From Ohtaekwangia sp035628875 (lineage in GTDB: Bacteria; Bacteroidota; Bacteroidia; Cytophagales; Cyclobacteriaceae), in the NCBI GenBank assembly GCA_035628875.1, contig DASPIZ010000044.1:65484-129483 (forward strand): a stretch of DNA of 64,000 nt. Reading direction: 5' to 3'. The notes under the pieces are model-generated. The model ran no database searches and was not told the DNA's origin. It was given only the letters and a program-made list of their open reading frames with translations. How positions within the stretch are numbered: the first letter of the stretch is position 1; every line of letters begins with the position of its first letter. Positions 8,559-17,307 of this stretch are shown piece by piece. The translations under genes and the position numbers were made by a program.

Positions 8559-11500
8559 ATGGCCTCTAACCTAACATTTATGTTGTTCAAAATACAAGCA
8601 CTTCTGATCGCGGGTCTTTTTGGGGTGTGTTTTCAAGCCCAGTCGCAAACTTACAGCACTATCAAAACAGGGCCATGGAATGACCCGTTGACTTGGTCGG
8701 ATGGAATAATTCCGACAGGTGTAAACTCGACGGCTATCCAAGTTAACCATAACGTTTCTCTTCCCAGCGGCTATGCTGTAGAAATAGACGGAACAACGGT
8801 AAACAGTGGTATACTACTTACGGTTAGTTCGGGTGCAACGCTGACCTTGGCAGGCGCTGAGAATGCAATAACCGTGTTAGGAACGGGGCGAGTGATTGTA
8901 TCGGGTACGATGGTCGGTGCAGATGGTTATACAATTGGTTCCAACAACACGGCTTCTAGATTCTTATTTAATTCGGGAAGTGTTTTCGAACATCAATACA
9001 CCACAGCACAGGGAGAGTTGCCTGTCGCTTTATGGGGCAGCGGGTCAACCCTTCTAATTACTGGATATACAAACGCGATCGGAGGCACAACGCAGGGAAA
9101 TTGGAACCAGCAATTTCATCATGTAATATTTAACCTTCCTAATTTAACAGGCGATCTTAATCTTAATGCGAATCTAACCGTAATCAGGGGGAATCTATCC
9201 GTTCTTTCCACGGGTACCGGATCGATATCTTTAATCAATGGTGAAAACTTAAAAGCTATTAATATCTTAGGCCACATGCTGATTTCCGGAGATTCAAGAT
9301 TATACCTTAACCGCGGCGGAAATAGTAACAGTATTAACATCACCGGTAATTTGAATATAAACCTTTCACCGGGCGTAACATGTGATTTGGCAACTAGTGG
9401 CTCCTACACACTTAACCTGAACGGCAATCTGTCTTATAATTCACCGGGTGCTGCATTGAACATGATAACGGCAAACAACGGAGTGGCTATATGGAAAGTG
9501 AAAGGAAACGTAACGTTAGCAGCCGGATCATTCCATGAATCAGATGGAGCCAATACATCAAGAAGTGAACTTCATTTTGTTCGCGGTGCTTCATCGGCGC
9601 AAACTTTCACCAACAACAATTGTATAACTGAAAATACTACACTGCATTACGTCGTAGGGACCAACACCGGCTTACCCAATACGCCTAACATAGTGGATAT
9701 ACTCGGAGAGAGTGCACTGAAAGGTAATGCCAGCACATTGACGGTATTCAGCAACGGCCGCATTCGCTTATTCTCCACAAATCCAACAGGTGCTTTCGTA
9801 ACTGACGGTGCGGGGAATATCCAGGTTGGCGGAGACATAACTTTCCAAACAGGATCGCGGCTCGTATATAAAGGAACAACACCACAAGTGATTGGGAATG
9901 GCCATCCAGCTACGCTTGGCGTACATCTTGAAATTGATAACTTTGCCGGCGTAAGCTTTAACGATAATTCCAATGGAGGAAATGCAGGTAACAATCTCGT
10001 CGTCGGTGGAAATCTACTATTAACTGGAGGAGACCTGATCTTACAAGGACAATCTAACGAGCGCATTCTGGAACTACGTGGATTTATAACTGCTAGTGGA
10101 AATCGAATTTACGCATCAGGTCCTATGGCTGATATAGTCATATATGGTGCTGGCAATTTGGGCACACTTCCGTTCGCTCCGGGCGCACAGACTTTCCGGA
10201 ACCTCTACATTAATCGCAGCGGTGGTGGTGTTCTAATTGATAATCAACTTTCATTGTCGGGCGATCTAACGCTGGTCCAGGGAAACATCACATGTACATT
10301 GGGTTTTAATGTTGCAGGCGATGTTACTTTACAAAATTCAGGTTCGATCATATCGTTGGGCCCTGTTTCAATTGGTGGGAGTTTAACAATACCTTCAGGT
10401 TCGTCGTTTACGCAGGAAGGTGATGTTACCATCGGCCAAGACTTTGTCAACAATGGCGCATTTACTACCGGATTTAATACAATCACATTTAACGGCACTG
10501 CAGCTCAGGAAATAAGTGGAACAACAACGAATGCCTTTTATAATATTGTTATTGAGAATGCTACTGATACAGTACGCATTATGTCTGACCAGAATTTAAA
10601 AGGTGTATTAAGACTTGGCGAGAATGCGGTTATTGATGTTGATGGAACGGGTGAAAACCCTGCTGTATTTACGTTGCTCAGTACCGGAGATAATTTTATT
10701 GATGATGGGTCAATTGGATACATACCGGCTTCTGCTGTCATTCTTGGAAACATCACGGTCCAGCGCTACATGGCTGCTGAAGGAAGAATATATCGTTATT
10801 TATCTTCTCCGATTACAACGGGTAGGGTAAGCGATCTTCAGGCTGTATTTCCTATCACCGGAAATTTTTCAGGGAGTTCTACCTGTACCGGATGTTCTAC
10901 CAACGCTTCAATGTTTTATTATGATGCAGCTACATCAGCGTATGTTCCATATCCTTCCGCTGATAGTGCTGAGCCACTCGAACCAGGAAGAGGTTATTCC
11001 ACCTTTATCAGACAGGATGTTGCAGGGCCAGGACCGCTCACCTTAAATTTTACCGGTGTTCCGAATCGTGGTGAGATCATGTTACCTGTTTCATACAATA
11101 GCACAACACCCAATGACAGCTGGAACCTTGTAGGCAACCCATACCCTTCACGTGTCAACTGGGGATTCATGGGATGGTTATCTTCGGGAATAGGAGAAAC
11201 GATAGCAATTCGTGATAACGCATCGGGAAGTTTTCGTTATTGTGGATGGGATGGCGCCGGTTATGTGGATCTGACGAATGGCGTCATTGCGACTGGCCAG
11301 GCATTCTGGGTACGTGCACTTGACGAAACTGCATTTCTAATGATTACGGAAGATGCGAAAACGCTTGAGTCAGGAAAATTTTACCGGACTGAATCAAAAC
11401 CATTGAGTATGCTCACCGTGGAACTGAAAGGCGGAACATTACAAGACGTGACGTATCTTAAACTAAAGGAAGATGCATCGCTCGGCATAGATGCTTTTGA

Positions 11501-12830
11501 CGCTCCGAAGTTGACGAATGATTACATGAACTTCGCGACCCGTTTTGCATCAGGGAAGCCAATGGCGGTAAACGCTATTAGTGCGCTTCCGTGTGGTGAA
11601 GAAATTATTCTGGATTTGAGTTTTGTTAAAAACAGCAGTGGAAGGTACTTGGCCAACCCGGTAAGGAGTTATACACTGTCTTTCGATACAAAAGGAAAAT
11701 TTGATGCGTATAACATTACATTAATTGATTCATATAGAGGCACCAGCCACTCCGTTGGATCGGGGACTTCTTTCAATTTTACAATCACAACAGATCCGGC
11801 AAGTATGGTACAAGATCGTTTCCGCCTGGTACTGGAAGAAAAATTACCTGCCCTTGATCTTGAATTAACAACTACCGCGGTATGCGCAGATCAGGACGCA
11901 GAGATCATGATTTCTAAAACAGAAGAACACGTTACGTACGTTCTGCAATATCAGGGTAATTTGATTAATGAAATAGCAGGCGGGAAAGACGTAAAATTCC
12001 AGGTACCAGCATCGCTTTTGCAACAAGCCGACAACGAATTTATCGTTTACGCAAAAACGCTGTGTGGAAATTCTTTTCAACTAAACGAAGTAATTGTAAA
12101 GAGAACTCCTTTGATTGAAGCAAAAGGGATTTCCGGAACGCAATGTGGTGCAGGAATGGTGACGCTATCTGCCGACAGTGATGGATTATCACAACGGTAT
12201 AACTGGTATGAATCTTCCGAAAGTACCGTTCCATTGGAAGGTTTTACAGGGAATACATTCACAACACCAGTATTAAGTAAAAGCCGTCAATATTATGTAG
12301 CTGCGGTAAACGAACTTGGCTGTGAAGGCGTTCGCGCAGCTGTTAAGGCTGAAATAAACTACGTAGAACCCGTGATCAGTGAAAGTAATAGTAAACTTAT
12401 CTCGAACTACACGACAGGAAACCAATGGTTTTTAAATGGTGAACTATTAACCGGCGCAGACCAGCATGAATTTACGCCTCAGGAAACCGGAGAATATTCG
12501 CTTCAGGTTTCATTGAATGGATGCATTTCCTTTTCACCAGCACAGATGTTCATTGTAAATGCCTTGCCTGAAAACGGCATTAATGCAGGAATTCGACTCT
12601 ATCCAAATCCGGTACCGGATCGATTAACGGTTCGTGTTCCGATAACAACTGGCTACACACATGCTGTTCTGATGGGCCTTCAGGGAGAAAAGATACAGGA
12701 TATTCCGCTCCATGAAAGCGATGGATACCAAAACGGAGAAATGGTTATGAAACATTTTCCGAAAGGCGTTTACTTCGTGAAATTGTCCGGTAGGGAAGGG
12801 GTGCGGGCGTTTAAGATTGTTAAGGAGTAG
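8559..12830 (+). CDS. Giant secreted protein with T9SS type A C-terminal sorting domain (paralog 2)
   Basis: 1423 residues, the largest of the three. A signal peptide (ending FQAQSQ) leads into DPLTWSDGIIPTG, a module near the mature N-terminus shared with paralog 3. Long beta-helix-like repeats follow, then the shared middle module (IYRYLSSPI, SMFYYDAATS, SWNLVGNPYPSRVNW, TGQAFWVRAL), an Ig-like module (NWYESSESTV, YYVAAVNELGCEG) and the C-terminal sorting domain (LYPNPVPDRL to GVYFVKLSG). ATG 8580 is an alternative start that would shorten the signal-peptide lead by 7 residues. Predicted surface-anchored or released T9SS cargo; ligand and function unknown. It has its own upstream control region and a possible terminator at 12930. 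Confidence 0.9.
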   Translation: MASNLTFMLFKIQALLIAGLFGVCFQAQSQTYSTIKTGPWNDPLTWSDGIIPTGVNSTAIQVNHNVSLPSGYAVEIDGTTVNSGILLTVSSGATLTLAGAENAITVLGTGRVIVSGTMVGADGYTIGSNNTASRFLFNSGSVFEHQYTTAQGELPVALWGSGSTLLITGYTNAIGGTTQGNWNQQFHHVIFNLPNLTGDLNLNANLTVIRGNLSVLSTGTGSISLINGENLKAINILGHMLISGDSRLYLNRGGNSNSINITGNLNINLSPGVTCDLATSGSYTLNLNGNLSYNSPGAALNMITANNGVAIWKVKGNVTLAAGSFHESDGANTSRSELHFVRGASSAQTFTNNNCITENTTLHYVVGTNTGLPNTPNIVDILGESALKGNASTLTVFSNGRIRLFSTNPTGAFVTDGAGNIQVGGDITFQTGSRLVYKGTTPQVIGNGHPATLGVHLEIDNFAGVSFNDNSNGGNAGNNLVVGGNLLLTGGDLILQGQSNERILELRGFITASGNRIYASGPMADIVIYGAGNLGTLPFAPGAQTFRNLYINRSGGGVLIDNQLSLSGDLTLVQGNITCTLGFNVAGDVTLQNSGSIISLGPVSIGGSLTIPSGSSFTQEGDVTIGQDFVNNGAFTTGFNTITFNGTAAQEISGTTTNAFYNIVIENATDTVRIMSDQNLKGVLRLGENAVIDVDGTGENPAVFTLLSTGDNFIDDGSIGYIPASAVILGNITVQRYMAAEGRIYRYLSSPITTGRVSDLQAVFPITGNFSGSSTCTGCSTNASMFYYDAATSAYVPYPSADSAEPLEPGRGYSTFIRQDVAGPGPLTLNFTGVPNRGEIMLPVSYNSTTPNDSWNLVGNPYPSRVNWGFMGWLSSGIGETIAIRDNASGSFRYCGWDGAGYVDLTNGVIATGQAFWVRALDETAFLMITEDAKTLESGKFYRTESKPLSMLTVELKGGTLQDVTYLKLKEDASLGIDAFDAPKLTNDYMNFATRFASGKPMAVNAISALPCGEEIILDLSFVKNSSGRYLANPVRSYTLSFDTKGKFDAYNITLIDSYRGTSHSVGSGTSFNFTITTDPASMVQDRFRLVLEEKLPALDLELTTTAVCADQDAEIMISKTEEHVTYVLQYQGNLINEIAGGKDVKFQVPASLLQQADNEFIVYAKTLCGNSFQLNEVIVKRTPLIEAKGISGTQCGAGMVTLSADSDGLSQRYNWYESSESTVPLEGFTGNTFTTPVLSKSRQYYVAAVNELGCEGVRAAVKAEINYVEPVISESNSKLISNYTTGNQWFLNGELLTGADQHEFTPQETGEYSLQVSLNGCISFSPAQMFIVNALPENGINAGIRLYPNPVPDRLTVRVPITTGYTHAVLMGLQGEKIQDIPLHESDGYQNGEMVMKHFPKGVYFVKLSGREGVRAFKIVKE

Positions 12831-12901
12831 CTACGAGCTTTGAGCTACGAGCTGCGAGTTTGTGGGGATTGGATTTGTGAGGGCTTGTGTTTTGTGTTTT
12901 T

Positions 12902-12954
12902 AACCCTTCCGCCTTTGCTACGCTCGGCACCTTCCTTAGTAAGGAAGGGTTTTG
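12902..12954 (+). terminator. Hairpin, possible terminator after T9SS paralog 2
   Basis: CCTTCCTT (12930-12937) pairs with AAGGAAGG (12941-12948) over a 3-base loop and is followed by GTTTTG. A wider pairing of AACCCTTCC (12902-12910) with GGAAGGGTT is possible. The T run is short, so it may instead be part of a dispersed repeat. The bases just before (12831-12860) are GAGCTACGAGC-type repeat words. Confidence 0.45.
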
Positions 12955-12963
12955 AATACATCA

Positions 12964-13350
12964 CGAAGGATGTCATGACGGGTCGTAGAAAGAGGGATTG
13001 AGGGTTATGGTAAGAAAGTCATAGGAAGAAAGGACGCATCGTAGAGGAGTGGATGATTCCTTCCCACTATTACCGTCATCCTGAATTGTGCTTGCTCCGC
13101 AAGCGCGCAATGAAGGATCCTCAAGGAGAGCGGTAGAATCCTATCGTTATCGAATTCGCTTTCGCGTTAAGCATCGTAAACTTCGAATCTGGTACGATTG
13201 TGAGTGGATGATTCCTTCCCGCTATTACCGTCATCCTGAATTGTGCTTGCACCGCAAGCGCGCAATGAAGGATCTCCAAGGAGAGCGGTAGCATCCCCAT
13301 CGTTATCGAAATCGCTTTCACGTTAAGCATCGTAGACTTCGAATTTGGAA
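12964..13350 (+). repeat. Tandem 155-base repeat carrying GTCATCCTGAA/TGAAGGATC elements
   Basis: Two copies start at 13049 and 13204 (GTGGATGATTCCTTCCC), period 155, with a few substitutions. Each holds CGTCATCCTGAATTGTGC, a GCTTGC/GCAAGC hairpin, GCGCAATGAAGGATC and a tail CGTTATCGAA...TTAAGCATCGTA. A shortened copy (ATGACGGGTCGTAGA) is at 12976-12990. Short ORFs across this stretch on both strands are products of the repeat, not genes. Confidence 0.8.
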
Positions 13351-13464
13351 GAACTTTGTAGTACGATGGTGTGGACCATAGTGCGTGAACTGGTCCACTT
13401 GATTGTGACTTGCCTTAGTAGCGTGATCTTGGTTTTTCGATAAAGAGCGATTTATTCCGCTGTT

Positions 13465-13522
13465 CCGGGGGATCCTTCATTACGCACCAGCTGCGCTGTT
13501 GCAATTCAGGATGACGGGTCGT
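13465..13522 (-). repeat. Inverted copy of the GTCATCCTGAA element
   Basis: GGATCCTTCATTACGCACCAG...GCAATTCAGGATGACGGGTCG is the reverse complement of the core in the tandem repeat at 13074-13120, here with a CAGCTG centre. Facing copies give this 790-base gap a repeat-element character. No gene is supported in 12831-13617. Confidence 0.75.
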
Positions 13523-13617
13523 AGAGAGGGAATGCATGGGAGTCGATTGTTTTTGATCTTTGAATCCGGATTATTAATTTCGTCTTACCGTTTTCTGTTA
13601 ATTTAAATATCTGTTGT

Positions 13618-16600
13618 ATGTTATCTTTTTTACGCAAGGCCGCATTGCCTTTCCTTTTTATCGTATGCTTGTTTAAGGCTCATGGACAAACTTTTTCCAC
13701 TGCTCGGGATGGCGATTGGACCGATCCGTCAACATGGGAAGGAGGAGTAGTACCTGAGGGTGGTGCGACAGAAATCATTGAAATCTATCATGAAATTTAT
13801 CTTCCAGAATTCGCTGAGGTAACTATTTACCAAGTCACCATTCAAGGTGAACTTTACATTGCGTCTAATGCAACACTTTCATTATTGGATGGAAGTCAGA
13901 ATAATGATTTATTAGTACTCGGTAGTCTTGAAGTTGCAGGAACGTTTATTCAGGAAGACGGTGCTGTACTTGGAGGCACATATGCTTTGAATACACGCTT
14001 TTTATCTGGTTCCCTTTATCGGTATCGATGGACTAGTGCGGGTATCCTTCCCGTTATAAACTGGGACAGCCAAGCTACCCTTTTGGTGGAGAGATTCAAT
14101 ACAAATGTTTCCCTGACTTCCGATTCATGGAACCAGCATTTTGGAAATTTCATTTATGATTGCCCGGCGCAGGGAAGTTTTATGGATTTCAATGGCAGGC
14201 TGACTAACGTACAGGGTGATTTGATTATTCGTAATACCAATGGAAACATTCTTCGTTTTGCCAGAAGTCATGCTATGAATTTATCCATCGGCGGAGATTT
14301 TATTATTGAAGGTCGTTCGGAAGTATGGCTGGGTGAAAGCAGTAACAATCTCAATGTATCAGTATGGGGTGATTTTATATTTAGATCAACCTCGACAGCT
14401 TCTTCATACCTTACCCTGAATGGACAAACCACCATGGAGGTTTATGGTAATGTGATCATTGATACATCATATAAATTGAAATTTACATCAGCGTCAGGAG
14501 AAGGTGATGCCGTATTAGCTGTAAGCGGAAATTTCTCATTTCTTCAGGGAACGATTGATGCCATGGGTGATGGAAAAGCAACCATTGTTTTTGAAGGCGA
14601 GAACCTCCAAGTCTATACCCGTTCAGAAGGCACGGTATCTAAAGGAAATTTTGATTTTGAAATTGCGGCTGATGCAGAAGTTGATCTTGGTACGTCGTTG
14701 TTGTCCAACACGCTTTCAGGATCGGTAGTTGTATACGGCAAGCTAAATGTAGGCTCACCGAATGCGCTGGGTGCATTGCAGGGTGGCCCTGAAGGTAATA
14801 TTGATGTTGTGGGAAGCGTTGTGTTCTCTGATGGCGCTGTTCTTGAATACAACGGTTCATCCGGACAATACATCGGGTACCATCCCAGTGGAGAACCGAT
14901 GACCACCGTCATCAACAATGATGCAGGGGTTACTTTATTGCAAAATACAGCGATTGGTTCGTTGCATATCGAAAGCGGGACGCTGAACTGTAGTGTACAT
15001 ACTGTGTCTGTTGCTAAACACATTTCTGTGCACGAAGGTGCATCGTTAATTTCTGAAGGAACAATTCAATGCACAACGGATGGTCTACAGGAGATCGATG
15101 TTAATGGATCTACGCTTCATAACGTGTTAATTCAGGGAAGTAACAAGGTAGTTGATTTATTAAGCGCGATGCAGGTCACTGGATTAATTTCATTCGGAGG
15201 TACTGGTTCAACCTTTAACACACAAAACTTTCTAACGCTCATTTCTTCATCTGTCAACGGAGAAGGGAATGGGCATGTTGGCTCCCTCGTAAATGGCAAT
15301 CGTATAACCGGCAATGTTACAGTTCAAAGATATATGGATCCCGGCCGGGTGTACCGGTATTTGTCATCACCGGTAAAAAATGCAACGGTTAATTTCCTGC
15401 AGGATGATTTTCCGATAACCGGGCCATTTGATGATGCAAGTACCGGCCCGGGAATTACTACCGGCAATCCATCGCTTTTTTATTACGATGAATCGTTCAG
15501 GCAGGGATGGATTAATTATCCATCTTCCGGCAGTGCCACAGAATATACCCTGGTACCAGGAACAGGATATGCAGCATTCATCCGCGAACGAAATTTGCCG
15601 GTAACCTGGGATGTAACAGGAGAAATTAATCAGGGGGAAGTTAGTTTACCTGTAACGTACACATCAGGCCAGGATGAAATGGATGGGTGGAATTTAGTGG
15701 GTAATCCATATCCCTCCGCTATCGCATGGAATAGTATTGGTTGGATAAAAAATCAGATCAGTTCAGGAATCGCTGTGCGAGATAATGTTCATGGCCGGGT
15801 TCGTGTTTGGGATGGAAGTATCGGGGATTTGCCGAATGGTTATATCGCTCCCGGACAGGCTTTCTGGGTTCGGACAGTCGGAGAAGAGCCACAACTTGTG
15901 ATTGGTGAACAAGCAAAACATGCAGGCGATGGGGTGCCATTTTATCGTGGTGATGATGAGGTGGTCGACTATCTGGAAATTACAGTTCGAAACAACGACG
16001 TTTATGATAAAGCCTACTTGCGACTAAGACCTGCATCCAGAACCGATATCGATGAACATGATATCCCTAAATTACAAAATGACTTACTTAACATTGCGTT
16101 GTTAACGCCTGCAGGAAAACCTTTGTCCCTTTACGCTGTTGAATCCATTCCATGTACCTTCGACATTCCCTTGTCTCTCGCGTCAGACGGAACTGAAGCC
16201 TTACGCATTGATCTCAAACAGTATGGAAAATTTTTACATGGTGATGTAAGCCTCATTAATAAAACGACAGGTAATGCATTGCAACCTAATGAAGCAGGTG
16301 TATATGCTATTGACACCAATGTTGACACGGAGTGGATGCTTCGCATCGTATCGGCGCCAGCGTCGGAAATTCAGTACAGACTACCTGAAACAATATGTGC
16401 AGAACATAAGATTAATATAACCTTAACAGAAGTGGAGGATGAAAAAGAATATTTACTTTACCGTAGAAGAGATGGCTTTACAATGTCTTTGACAGATCGT
16501 TCGAAAGGAATTTTTACACTGCCTCCTTCGACCGTTTTTGATTCGGATTACACCATCTTCAGCACAAGCGCATGTGCAGTAGATTCTGTGCATTTTACAT

Positions 16601-17301
16601 TATCAGAACAACGTCCTAAGTCACCTCAGGCCGATGACCAGGCACATTGCGGTGAAGGGAAAATAACCTTGTCTGCCCGTGGAGCCGCCTTTCACCAGAC
16701 GTATGTTTGGTTTACGCACGATATGGGAACGCTGTTAGGTGAAAATCAAAAATTTACAACACCTTATTTGAATGAAACAGAAAGCTATGCAGTTTGCATT
16801 CGTGACACCCTTACAGGTTGTCTGAGTCCGGCGGTTAACGTAAACGTCCAAATCGAAGAGCCTACTTTACTGACGATCCGTTACGAGAATAATAAACTCC
16901 GCGTTTCATCACCTCCGCCTAATGAATGGTACTTCGAAGGGATCCGACTGCCCGATTCAACGGAATACCTGGTTCCTACCTTAGACGGGCTATATAGTGT
17001 TAGGAAACAAACAGGTTCTTGTACGTCTGAAACAGGTTATAACTATCAAAAATTATCAAAAAATGCGGTTTTGGTCTATCCGAACCCCGCAAATGAATAC
17101 ACCCGCTATGCCATGAAAAACAGGGACGTAATTTTAAATGATATTATTACTATAAACGGAGTTTCTGTTTTTTATCTTTGTAAACTGGATTGTTCAGAAA
17201 GCGAATGTCGCCTGGATATTAGCGCGTTGAAGTCAGGGACTTATTTTTTAATTTATAACATTAAAGGGACCGTCGCTCGAACTAGCCTTTCTGTTTATTA
17301 A
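13618..17301 (+). CDS. Giant secreted protein with T9SS C-terminal sorting domain (paralog 3)
   Basis: 1227 residues. A signal peptide ends in LFKAHGQ. The mature N-terminus (DWTDPSTWEGGVVPEGG) matches paralog 2. Beta-helix-like repeats fill the first half; the shared middle module appears as RVYRYLSSPV, LFYYDESFRQ, GWNLVGNPYPSAIAW and APGQAFWVRT. A cysteine-containing Ig-like region follows, and the C-terminus has the T9SS signature VYPNPANEY and a final SGTYFLIYNIKG. The C-terminal domain is more diverged than in the other two. It lies 6 bases before the WbpM/PglF-like gene, so cargo and sugar enzyme may share a transcript. Confidence 0.88.
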   Translation: MLSFLRKAALPFLFIVCLFKAHGQTFSTARDGDWTDPSTWEGGVVPEGGATEIIEIYHEIYLPEFAEVTIYQVTIQGELYIASNATLSLLDGSQNNDLLVLGSLEVAGTFIQEDGAVLGGTYALNTRFLSGSLYRYRWTSAGILPVINWDSQATLLVERFNTNVSLTSDSWNQHFGNFIYDCPAQGSFMDFNGRLTNVQGDLIIRNTNGNILRFARSHAMNLSIGGDFIIEGRSEVWLGESSNNLNVSVWGDFIFRSTSTASSYLTLNGQTTMEVYGNVIIDTSYKLKFTSASGEGDAVLAVSGNFSFLQGTIDAMGDGKATIVFEGENLQVYTRSEGTVSKGNFDFEIAADAEVDLGTSLLSNTLSGSVVVYGKLNVGSPNALGALQGGPEGNIDVVGSVVFSDGAVLEYNGSSGQYIGYHPSGEPMTTVINNDAGVTLLQNTAIGSLHIESGTLNCSVHTVSVAKHISVHEGASLISEGTIQCTTDGLQEIDVNGSTLHNVLIQGSNKVVDLLSAMQVTGLISFGGTGSTFNTQNFLTLISSSVNGEGNGHVGSLVNGNRITGNVTVQRYMDPGRVYRYLSSPVKNATVNFLQDDFPITGPFDDASTGPGITTGNPSLFYYDESFRQGWINYPSSGSATEYTLVPGTGYAAFIRERNLPVTWDVTGEINQGEVSLPVTYTSGQDEMDGWNLVGNPYPSAIAWNSIGWIKNQISSGIAVRDNVHGRVRVWDGSIGDLPNGYIAPGQAFWVRTVGEEPQLVIGEQAKHAGDGVPFYRGDDEVVDYLEITVRNNDVYDKAYLRLRPASRTDIDEHDIPKLQNDLLNIALLTPAGKPLSLYAVESIPCTFDIPLSLASDGTEALRIDLKQYGKFLHGDVSLINKTTGNALQPNEAGVYAIDTNVDTEWMLRIVSAPASEIQYRLPETICAEHKINITLTEVEDEKEYLLYRRRDGFTMSLTDRSKGIFTLPPSTVFDSDYTIFSTSACAVDSVHFTLSEQRPKSPQADDQAHCGEGKITLSARGAAFHQTYVWFTHDMGTLLGENQKFTTPYLNETESYAVCIRDTLTGCLSPAVNVNVQIEEPTLLTIRYENNKLRVSSPPPNEWYFEGIRLPDSTEYLVPTLDGLYSVRKQTGSCTSETGYNYQKLSKNAVLVYPNPANEYTRYAMKNRDVILNDIITINGVSVFYLCKLDCSESECRLDISALKSGTYFLIYNIKGTVARTSLSVY

Positions 17302-17307
17302 CAACGT

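Noticed and set aside
13088..13330. Short ORFs of 67-69 codons on both strands between T9SS paralogs 2 and 3
   Set aside because: They are encoded by the two tandem repeat copies and have no domain features.
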